From an uncultured bacterium (lineage in GTDB: Bacteria > Bacillota > Clostridia > Lachnospirales > Lachnospiraceae), in the NCBI GenBank assembly GCA_905214365.1, contig CAJMMH010000017.1, positions 1-18,357 of the forward strand: a DNA stretch of 18,357 bases. Direction: 5' to 3'. The notes beneath the pieces are model-generated. The model did not search any database and had not been told where the DNA came from. It saw only the letters and a program-made list of their open reading frames with translations. The translations under genes were made by a program, and so were the position numbers. Each line of letters opens with the position of its first letter. The stretch's first letter is position 1. This document shows, piece by piece, positions 1 through 5,507 of the stretch.

Positions 1-53
1 CGGCGGAAAATCAGCCGCAAAGCCGGGTGCATAAGAGATTCCGAGAGTACATA
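1..53. other. Left-edge non-coding stub
   Basis: This short stretch lies downstream of the DeoR-family gene stop. On the minus strand it contains GCGG and CCGC segments around CTGATTTT that could begin a terminator hairpin. The window ends before this can be judged, and no gene is visible. Confidence 0.3.
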
Positions 54-839
54 TTACGCCTCTGTCTGCCAGCTCATCCCCGGGTACACACAGGTCACAC
101 CTGCGGCGCTGAACACCTGCTTCCACCTCTCGTCTGGCTCGCGATCTGTGACAATCATAGAAACGTCGCTGATCTTTCCGATCTCGGTAAACGAAATCTT
201 ATCGAACTTGGAACTATCAACTGCCAGGATTCCTTTGGTTGCCGACTCTAACATCGTCTTTTTCAGCTGCGCGAAGCTCTCGCTTACATCAGTCAACCCA
301 CGCACCGCATCCAGTCCCTTACAGGATACAATTGCCTTTCCAACATGAAACGTAGATAACATCTTTTCCGCCTGATGACCGACAAACGCAAGCGACCCTT
401 CCTTCATCGTCCCGCCGGTCGAAAGTATCTTCCAGCCGCTGACATCCGCCAGTTCAATCAACACCTCGACGGAATTGGTAATCACGGTAATATTCTTCTT
501 GCTTTTGATATTCTGCGCAACAAAAACCGCTGTTGAACTTGCGTCCAGCATAATCTGATCGCCGTCGCGGATCATCGCGCCGATCAGCCTCGCAATCTGC
601 TGCTTTCCCGTCACATTGGTATTTTTCCGGACAATAAACGGCAGCTCCGCTCCGCTTCCTTCTTTAATCACTGCGCCTCCATAAGTCTTGGTCGCATAGC
701 CTTCTTTTTCCAGTTTCTCCAGATCTCTGCGTATGGTTTCCTCCGAAACGTCAAAATCTCTGCTGAGCTCGCTGACGACCACCCGCTTGCAGGTCTGCAG
801 CCTTTCTAATATCTGATTTCTTCTTTCAATCGCCAGCAC
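54..839 (-). CDS. DeoR-family transcriptional regulator of the microcompartment locus
   Basis: This is a 261-residue DeoR/GlpR-type regulator. Seen: an N-terminal winged helix with the family signature (ERRNQIL near the start, then SELSRDFDVSEETIRRDLEKL), followed by a sugar-phosphate sensor domain of the DeoR/isomerase fold (TNSVEVL, STGGTMKEG, KGLDAVRGLTD, VDSSKF). The chosen start is the GTG at 837-839. It is preceded by a perfect AGGAGG (848-853) with 8-nt spacing and puts the first residue just before the usual RRNQIL box. An upstream in-frame ATG at 882-884 has no ribosome site and would add 15 unusual residues. The gene is the last of the BMC cluster and is separated from pduT by three hairpins. 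Known: E. coli FucR, a DeoR-family activator, senses fuculose-1-phosphate. Inferred: this protein senses the aldolase substrate and controls the two BMC promoters. Confidence 0.9.
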   Translation of the reverse strand: MLAIERRNQILERLQTCKRVVVSELSRDFDVSEETIRRDLEKLEKEGYATKTYGGAVIKEGSGAELPFIVRKNTNVTGKQQIARLIGAMIRDGDQIMLDASSTAVFVAQNIKSKKNITVITNSVEVLIELADVSGWKILSTGGTMKEGSLAFVGHQAEKMLSTFHVGKAIVSCKGLDAVRGLTDVSESFAQLKKTMLESATKGILAVDSSKFDKISFTEIGKISDVSMIVTDREPDERWKQVFSAAGVTCVYPGMSWQTEA

Positions 840-847
840 GGCGGAAA

Positions 848-853
848 CCTCCT
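848..853 (-). promoter_or_regulatory. Ribosome binding site that decides the DeoR start
   Basis: CCTCCT on the plus strand is a full AGGAGG on the coding strand. It lies 8 nt before the GTG at 837-839 and inside the longer open frame that starts at 884, so it argues for the shorter protein. Confidence 0.8.
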
Positions 854-895
854 GTTTTCTCTTCGTGTACTTTATCTCAGACATTCAGAGCCCGT

Positions 896-943
896 CTGAA
901 AAAGGCTCCCGCAGGCTGTCTGCCCACCGGAAGCCTTTTTCAG
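896..943 (-). terminator. Terminator-like hairpin between pduT and the DeoR gene
   Basis: Arms 896-910 and 929-943 pair. The outer 12 bp (CTGAAAAAGGCT with its exact complement) are perfect. On the minus-strand transcript the stem extends to 15 bp through one G-U pair, with an 18-nt loop. The A5/T5 tracts inside the stem give the usual AAAAAGGC...GCCTTTTT terminator shape. It would end, or attenuate, the shell operon before the regulator gene. No long U run follows CAG, so read-through is possible. Confidence 0.65.
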
Positions 944-969
944 GCAGGCTCTGGCGCTCTGATCCGGCT

Positions 970-987
970 GGCTTTCCGAAGAAAGCC
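970..987 (-). other. 7-bp hairpin with a UUCG tetraloop
   Basis: On the minus strand the sequence GGCTTTC-TTCG-GAAAGCC forms a stem closed by C(UUCG)G, the exceptionally stable RNA tetraloop. It lies between a 12-bp palindrome and the terminator-like hairpin in the pduT-DeoR gap. It probably adds to transcript-end stability or termination. Confidence 0.6.
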
Positions 988-1003
988 GCCTGCCGTCTCA
1001 GTT

Positions 1004-1040
1004 TTTGTTACTGTTCACGCTGCGCTCAAACAGTAACAAA
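1004..1040. repeat. Perfect 12-bp inverted repeat in an intergenic repeat unit
   Basis: Arms TTTGTTACTGTT (1004-1015) and AACAGTAACAAA (1029-1040) are exact complements around a 13-nt loop. On the plus strand a T-rich tract follows (1041-1050), which would make a terminator in that direction; on the minus strand none follows. The core 1010-1032 closely resembles 15066-15088 in this window, so this may be a member of a dispersed intergenic repeat rather than a gene-specific operator. Confidence 0.6.
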
Positions 1041-1058
1041 TTTTTTCTTTTGTTTGTC

Positions 1059-1607
1059 TTACAGAATATGATCGCGGATCTGCTTGTCCGGTCTCGGAAT
1101 TACAGATGCATCTAAGAACATGCCGGACTCGCCGACAGTGTTCTTTGCCCTGCTGATTGCAGCCTCTACTGCCGCTACATCTCCGGTCAGAAGCATATAA
1201 GACTTTCCGCACATACCCCTTGCGAGACGAAGCTCAATCAGCTGTACATCCGCTGTCTTTGCCGCCTGATCGGCCGCTACAATAATTGCAGCCGCATCAT
1301 AGGTTTCCAGCACACCGAGCGCTGCCACATCCTCGATCACAGAAGCGCCGTAAATTGCTGGGAAAATTGACTCATGGGGATTTCCCAGTACAAAACTGTC
1401 AATCAGATGCGTTCCATGAGCTGTCTTAGCGGTTTCAACTGCCGCATTGACTGCACTCAGATCTCCCGTCAGAATTACGATATACTTTCCTGGGCATACC
1501 GTTGTCGCTTCGATAATCGAAACCTCTGACGTCTTTACCATGGCATCTGCTGCCGTAATACCTGCGGACACAGTTTTAAATTCAGCCATTCCGATCGCTT
1601 TACTCAT
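1059..1607 (-). CDS. pduT: BMC-T trimeric shell protein, PduT-like, probable [4Fe-4S] carrier
   Basis: This 182-residue protein has two tandem BMC domains (about 3-90 and 95-182; the second ends in VIPRP), the usual BMC-T size. The start MSKAIGM at 1607 matches the conserved opening of the family; an in-frame GTG three codons earlier sits too close to the AAAGG. Cys38 lies in the pore-loop segment TTVCPGK. In characterised PduT proteins Cys38 from each of three subunits holds a [4Fe-4S] cluster in the central pore, and the position is the same here. A second Cys (C133, RGMCGKSY) lies in the equivalent loop of the second domain. The gene directly follows the PduS/RnfC-like gene, its known partner in moving electrons across the shell. 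It is the last shell gene before the terminator-like hairpin. Confidence 0.92.
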   Translation of the reverse strand: MSKAIGMAEFKTVSAGITAADAMVKTSEVSIIEATTVCPGKYIVILTGDLSAVNAAVETAKTAHGTHLIDSFVLGNPHESIFPAIYGASVIEDVAALGVLETYDAAAIIVAADQAAKTADVQLIELRLARGMCGKSYMLLTGDVAAVEAAISRAKNTVGESGMFLDASVIPRPDKQIRDHIL

Positions 1608-1623
1608 TTGGTCCACATCCTTT

Positions 1624-2952
1624 CTACTTTACTGCGTCGATGATAACATACTGACTGGTGACTTCTCTGACAATGCCGCTGATTGAAGCGTGAATTGCTA
1701 CCGACAATCCCTGTGCCGGCTCTGCAATTACCGCACCCTTTTCGATACGGTCTCCCTGGCTGACAACCGGGGATGCCGGCGCGCCAATATGCTGTCTCAG
1801 CATAATCTTGACATTGGATACCGGCACTTCACTCTCATCAAGCGGAGCATCCGCATTGTACTTGGTCAGATCCAGTCTTGCCATCAGTCTTGCCATCGGA
1901 GCCTTCCGAAGTTCTCTTGAAGGCGATACCGGAGCCGCTTCCACACGGGGAGCACGCACGCCTGCCGCGCGCAGTCCGGCCTTATACTCTGCCATCAGCG
2001 TACGCGGAGACAATCCCTGCATACAGGAATACATCTCGCACAAACCACACGATGAACAGAACATCGTATTAACAAAAATATTAGGATCCTGCACATCCTT
2101 GCAGGTTGCGGCTCTCATAAACAGATGCGGCTGAATCGGATGACCGAGCGCATGTCTCGGACATAAATCCGTGCACATCTGGCACTGACAGCAGCTTGCT
2201 GCCGCGCGCGCAAGATTCACCTTTGCGTTCTGCTGCTTTTTCTGAACAATCAGATGATCTTTCGGAAGAACCAGCACTGCATTGGTTGTCTTGGTTACCA
2301 CATTATCTCCGGAACCGATAAAGCCCATCATCGGACCTCCGATAAAGTACACCGGATCTTTTACGGTTGAACCGCCGGCAAGCTGTACACACTCTTCAAT
2401 CGTACATCCGATCGGCACACGCACAGTAACCGGATGCTTTACTTCCGCAACAACAGAAACCAGCTTGTCAATAACCGGCTTCTTTTCTTCCAATGCGCAG
2501 TGAAGGTTATATATTGTTTCTACATTAAATACGGCAACGCCGCTCTCAATCGGGAGTCCGCCCGGACGAACCACCTTGCCGGTCGCCTCATAAATCAGGA
2601 CAACCTCATCACCTGCCGGATATACTTCATCCAGCAGAGCAATCCGCATATGCTCGAACTGACCGATATGAGCATTCAATGCCTCAATTGTTTTCGTATA
2701 CGCTTTTTTGATGCCGATTACCATTTCCTCGGCACCGACCGTCTCACCTACAAGAGCAAATGTCTTCATAATCTCATAGGCATACTTTTCCAGTAATTGT
2801 CTATGTAAGCGAAGCAATGGCTCACATTCGGCACAGTTAAGGAGGATCGTCTTTGCATTCGCATTCAGCTTTGCATAGGTCGGGAATCCTGCACCTCCTG
2901 CACCAACAACACCGTTCTGCTGTAAAATGCTGCTTAACTCTTTAATGTCCAT
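1624..2952 (-). CDS. pduS: PduS/RnfC-like Fe-S flavoprotein of the microcompartment
   Basis: This 442-residue protein has an RnfC/PduS layout: a glycine-rich N-terminus (GVVGAGGAGFPT, about 14-25), an NCAECEP segment (39-45), a central SLBB-type region, and two ferredoxin-type cluster motifs. The first is C254/C257/C260...C264-P and the second C299/C302/C305...C310. A C-terminal barrel-sandwich hybrid domain follows (about 395-440, QGDRIEKGAVIAEP). The start is the ATG at 2952; GGAG lies 8 nt upstream, overlapping the end of eutN. A GTG two codons earlier is less likely. In the Pdu system PduS reduces cobalamin, but this locus uses a B12-independent dehydratase. Inferred role: electron exchange with PduT, for NAD(H) balance or activase reduction. 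Confidence 0.9.
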   Translation of the reverse strand: MDIKELSSILQQNGVVGAGGAGFPTYAKLNANAKTILLNCAECEPLLRLHRQLLEKYAYEIMKTFALVGETVGAEEMVIGIKKAYTKTIEALNAHIGQFEHMRIALLDEVYPAGDEVVLIYEATGKVVRPGGLPIESGVAVFNVETIYNLHCALEEKKPVIDKLVSVVAEVKHPVTVRVPIGCTIEECVQLAGGSTVKDPVYFIGGPMMGFIGSGDNVVTKTTNAVLVLPKDHLIVQKKQQNAKVNLARAAASCCQCQMCTDLCPRHALGHPIQPHLFMRAATCKDVQDPNIFVNTMFCSSCGLCEMYSCMQGLSPRTLMAEYKAGLRAAGVRAPRVEAAPVSPSRELRKAPMARLMARLDLTKYNADAPLDESEVPVSNVKIMLRQHIGAPASPVVSQGDRIEKGAVIAEPAQGLSVAIHASISGIVREVTSQYVIIDAVK

Positions 2953-2957
2953 TCTCA

Positions 2958-3218
2958 CTACTCCAGTCCCGATCCGTCATCAATAATACCGACAATCGCC
3001 GCATCAATCGGCGCCGACTCCATGCCGCAGCCGATCCTGGCCGCACTGCCGGTCGCAACCAGCACATACTCGCCGATTCCTGCTCCTACATTGTCTATCG
3101 CAACAAATCTACCGGCACCGAATCCCGAAGCCGGTTCCACAATCATAAATTTATTCCCGATCAGATTATCATTTTTCCGGGTGGAAACGATACTTCCGAC
3201 TACTTTTCCTGCCAACAT
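2958..3218 (-). CDS. eutN: BMC-P pentameric vertex protein (EutN/CcmL/PduN family)
   Basis: This 86-residue protein opens with MLAGKVVGSIVSTRK and contains FMIVEP, FVAIDNVGAGIGEYVLVATGS and DAAIVGIID, the full EutN/CcmL pattern. Pentamers of this fold cap the shell vertices. The start is the ATG at 3216-3218, fixed by the conserved first residues; an in-frame TTG nine codons upstream is rejected. Its stop touches the start region of the PduS-like gene, so the two are probably translationally coupled. A strong hairpin lies in the gap that separates it from pduL. Vertex proteins are needed in small numbers, which fits a position after that hairpin. Confidence 0.95.
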   Translation of the reverse strand: MLAGKVVGSIVSTRKNDNLIGNKFMIVEPASGFGAGRFVAIDNVGAGIGEYVLVATGSAARIGCGMESAPIDAAIVGIIDDGSGLE

Positions 3219-3253
3219 TTTGCTACCAAACCTTTCCGGAGACAACCGCCAAA

Positions 3254-3275
3254 GGGACAGCAGATCCGCTGTCCC
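3254..3275. other. Intercistronic hairpin between pduL and eutN
   Basis: GGGACAGC (3254-3261) and GCTGTCCC (3268-3275) form a perfect 8-bp stem with a 6-nt loop. No U run follows on the coding strand, so it is more likely an mRNA-end stabiliser or attenuator than a full terminator. A smaller CGGAC/GTCCG hairpin lies nearby at 3312-3326. Confidence 0.55.
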
Positions 3276-3334
3276 CTTCCCTACGGCTTTCTGCCTGCGC
3301 GGCCTGTCAACCGGACATACAGTCCGCCTGTCTG

Positions 3335-3976
3335 TCAGTCCTTAATAATAGTTACTTTATCGCCGGTCTTGATCTTCGCTGCATTCGCCTCATCGGTATC
3401 GATGTGCATCTCCAGCGTAAAGCTTTCATCTACACGGATCTTTACATGATTGAATACAGTGCCCCTCTCGTTATCCGCGCGAACAGACACTTCCTGACCG
3501 TCAACAACGCCTGCCGCCGCCGCGTCTGCCGGTGACATATGGACATGACGCATCGCAACAATACATCCTTCTTTCAGATACAGGACACCCTTCGGGCCTA
3601 CTAAGGCAATCGGAGCGGAGCCGGCAATCTTACCGGACTCGCGAACCGGTGCCTTGATGCCGAGCTTGATTGCGTCCGTTGCGGAAATCTCTACCTGAGA
3701 TGCCTTCCGTACCGGGCCAAGGACACGAACATTTTCAATTGCTCGCAGCTTCAGACCAACCAGTGTTACACACTCGTTGGACGCAAACTGTCCGCCCATC
3801 AGCTCCTTCTTCTTGGTCAGATGATATCCCTCACCGAACAGTGTTTCTACGTCTGCCTGCGTTAGATGCACATGTCTTGCAGACACGCCGACTGGTACCT
3901 GAAAGCCATTGGATGCATGCTTCTGCTCTTCAAGTGCCTGCATAACCAGTCTTGTGATTTCTTCTACCTGTGTCAT
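3335..3976 (-). CDS. pduL: Phosphate propanoyltransferase PduL, encapsulated
   Basis: PduL interconverts propionyl-CoA and propionyl phosphate inside the microcompartment and so recycles CoA. The 213-residue protein has the zinc-binding histidines of the family: SARHVHL (H35, H37), MRHVHMS (H144, H146) and EMHIDTDE (H191), arranged over two beta-barrel repeats. Residues 1-20 (MTQVEEITRLVMQALEEQ) form an amphipathic helix followed by a short linker, a typical encapsulation peptide. The ATG at 3976 is chosen, with AAAGG 8 nt upstream; a GTG three codons earlier is possible but has almost no spacing. Its place among shell genes and after an aldehyde dehydrogenase confirms the role. No propionate kinase is present to finish ATP formation. 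Confidence 0.96.
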   Translation of the reverse strand: MTQVEEITRLVMQALEEQKHASNGFQVPVGVSARHVHLTQADVETLFGEGYHLTKKKELMGGQFASNECVTLVGLKLRAIENVRVLGPVRKASQVEISATDAIKLGIKAPVRESGKIAGSAPIALVGPKGVLYLKEGCIVAMRHVHMSPADAAAAGVVDGQEVSVRADNERGTVFNHVKIRVDESFTLEMHIDTDEANAAKIKTGDKVTIIKD

Positions 3977-4033
3977 CCGCCACACCTTTCCGGAAGAGAC
4001 CTTCTATTATCTCTTCCCGTTGATTTTCTGCGC

Positions 4034-4058
4034 CCGGCAGCGGTTACACCGCTGCCGG
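4034..4058. other. Strong intercistronic hairpin between a BMC-H gene and pduL
   Basis: CCGGCAGCGG (4034-4043) and CCGCTGCCGG (4049-4058) make a perfect 10-bp GC-rich stem with a 5-nt loop. No U run follows on the coding strand. It lies just after the fourth BMC-H gene and would protect the 3' end of the shell-gene mRNA from exonucleases, favouring high shell-protein output over the downstream pduL-eutN-pduS-pduT part. Confidence 0.65.
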
Positions 4059-4069
4059 AATGCCTGAAT

Positions 4070-4348
4070 TTATTTTACAGACGGCAGAATTCTCTCAACA
4101 TCGTTGTGCGGTCTCGGAATTACATGAGTAGCTACCAGCTCGCCAAGCTTGGACGCTGCTGCTGCACCTGCCTCAACTGCAGACTTAACAGCGCCTACAT
4201 CACCGCGAACCATAACGGTTACCAGTCCGGAACCGATCTTCTCGGTACCTACTAACTCAACGTTAGCAGCTTTGCACATCTGGTCAGCTGCTTCGATATT
4301 TGCTACCAGTCCTCTGGTCTCTACCATTCCTAATGCTTCCTGTGCCAT
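4070..4348 (-). CDS. pduA: BMC-H hexameric shell protein, canonical PduA-type (copy 2)
   Basis: This 92-residue single BMC domain matches the canonical hexamer pattern: ALGMVETRGLV, the pore loop EKIGSGLV, the edge segment VMVRGDVGAV and HVIPRP. The start is the ATG at 4346-4348 behind AGGAGG; 17 extra in-frame codons upstream (to 4399) precede the ribosome site and are not part of the protein. It differs from the 92-residue copy at 4816-5094 at about 16 positions (about 83% identical), and the two genes share a 66-bp stretch without any change. It differs notably in carrying a Cys at residue 25. It forms the bulk facets of the shell, and its small polar pore is expected to pass propanediol-sized molecules. 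Confidence 0.95.
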   Translation of the reverse strand: MAQEALGMVETRGLVANIEAADQMCKAANVELVGTEKIGSGLVTVMVRGDVGAVKSAVEAGAAAASKLGELVATHVIPRPHNDVERILPSVK

Positions 4349-4449
4349 GATTTCTTCCTCCTGTTTTCTTTTATAGCCGCCTGGACTTGCTGATGCCATA
4401 TCCCTGCGGCTGATTTTCTATAACTCTTTCTGGCTGTGCCAGTCTGTTT

Positions 4450-4773
4450 TTACTTCTCGGCGATATCTGCCGGCGTCAGACCGGACTTCCCTTTGATCCT
4501 GCTTGCACTCAGATTCACCATTTTCACGGTTTCCTCATGAGGATTGGCAATCACGTAATGGGCTACCGGTTTATGAATGCAGCGCTCACATGCTGCCTCC
4601 ACTGCCTGTGTGCAGTCTGACACACTTCCCTGGACAATGACTGTCACGAGACGTCCGCCCAGCTTCCGCTCCCAGGTCACAAACTCAACGTCCGCTGTCT
4701 TGCACATAATATCAAGACAGTCAACCGCTGCTGTCGTGCCGGAAACCTCTACAAAACCGTATGACTTACCCAT
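4450..4773 (-). CDS. BMC-H shell protein with Cys-rich core and C-terminal extension
   Basis: This 107-residue protein has a single BMC domain (SYGFVEVSGTTAAVDCLDIM at the start, VIANPHEE near the end). A C-terminal tail of about 20 residues (SASRIKGKSGLTPADIAEK) follows the fold. The pore loop reads ERKLGGRLV instead of the usual EKIGSGLV, which places Arg41 and bulkier surroundings near the pore. Five cysteines occur (19, 24, 54, 62, 65), several more than in the canonical copies. AAGGA lies 8 nt before the ATG. It sits between the two canonical BMC-H genes. It may be a minor facet protein or bind cargo through its tail; no finer assignment is safe. Confidence 0.88.
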   Translation of the reverse strand: MGKSYGFVEVSGTTAAVDCLDIMCKTADVEFVTWERKLGGRLVTVIVQGSVSDCTQAVEAACERCIHKPVAHYVIANPHEETVKMVNLSASRIKGKSGLTPADIAEK

Positions 4774-4815
4774 GCGTCAGATCCTTCCTGAATGGTTTTC
4801 CAGACAGCCCTTCTC

Positions 4816-5094
4816 TTAGTTCAGATCCGGGAGAATCTTCTCAACATCATCGTGCGGTCTCGGAATTACATGAACTGCTACCAGCTCGCCCAGTCTGGTT
4901 GCTGCTGCTGCTCCGGTCTCGGTTGCCGCCTTAACAGCGCCTACATCACCGCGAACCATAACGGTTACCAGTCCGGAACCGATCTTCTCGGTACCAACCA
5001 GCTCAACCTCTGCTGCCTTTACCATTGCATCTGCTGCCTCGATTGCAGCTACAAGACCTCTGGTCTCTACCATTCCTAATGCCTGCTGTGCCAT
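4816..5094 (-). CDS. pduA: BMC-H hexameric shell protein, canonical PduA-type (copy 1)
   Basis: This 92-residue BMC domain has all the standard elements: QALGMVETRGLVAAIEAADAM, pore loop EKIGSGLV, VMVRGDVGAVKAA and HVIPRPHDDVEK. A strong ribosome site (AAGGAGG) precedes the ATG. It is a close paralogue of the gene at 4070-4348, with one long invariant DNA stretch (4930-4995 here). It should be the most abundant facet protein. Its neighbours on both sides are divergent BMC-H proteins, so this cluster encodes four different hexamer subunits in a row. Confidence 0.96.
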   Translation of the reverse strand: MAQQALGMVETRGLVAAIEAADAMVKAAEVELVGTEKIGSGLVTVMVRGDVGAVKAATETGAAAATRLGELVAVHVIPRPHDDVEKILPDLN

Positions 5095-5141
5095 TTTATA
5101 TCCTCCTTGTTGTCCGCCAGCTGTCTGCCGGACGGACTCTG

Positions 5142-5456
5142 TTAATTCTTATCAAACGCCTTGATCTTAAACATTGGCTCTGTCTGCGGATCCGGACTCG
5201 GAATGACATACGATGAAATCACGCCGGTCAGGCTCTCTGCCGTTGCCTTTGCCGCTTCTACTGCGGCACGGACATCTTCCACCGAGCCTCTGAACTTAAT
5301 CAGCACGATCAGCGGAACCGGAAGCTTATCCGCGTTCGCGGGCTTGTTCTTATCAAAGGGTTCCATGGTTACGTCAGCCGCCTTGCAGCCTGCATCGCCT
5401 GCCGCAAACGCCGCTACCAAACCAAATACCTCTACAAAACCGATCGCCTGTGCCAT
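5142..5456 (-). CDS. BMC-H shell protein with an enlarged pore loop
   Basis: This 104-residue protein is a single BMC domain (AIGFVEVFGLVAAFAAGDAG at the start, ISSYVIPSPDP near the end). Compared with the canonical copies, about nine extra residues lie between strand 2 and the RG edge motif: EPFDKNKPANADKLPVP stands where the others have GTEKIGSG. The conserved GSG pore loop is gone. The edge motif KFRGSV keeps the Arg needed for hexamer packing. The C-terminus runs on a little (TEPMFKIKAFDKN). A good ribosome site (AAGGAG) precedes the ATG. It is the first shell gene after the enzymes. The altered loop suggests a different pore size or a substrate-specific gate; this is inference. Confidence 0.9.
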   Translation of the reverse strand: MAQAIGFVEVFGLVAAFAAGDAGCKAADVTMEPFDKNKPANADKLPVPLIVLIKFRGSVEDVRAAVEAAKATAESLTGVISSYVIPSPDPQTEPMFKIKAFDKN

Positions 5457-5507
5457 ATTTTTCTCCTTGCGTCACCCGCTGCGGGAAAATGCTCCCGGCA
5501 TGGATGA

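Noticed and set aside
1624..2952. PduS-like gene as part of a complete Rnf complex
   Set aside because: No rnfA, B, D, E or G neighbours are present; it is flanked by eutN and pduT, which fits the PduS role.
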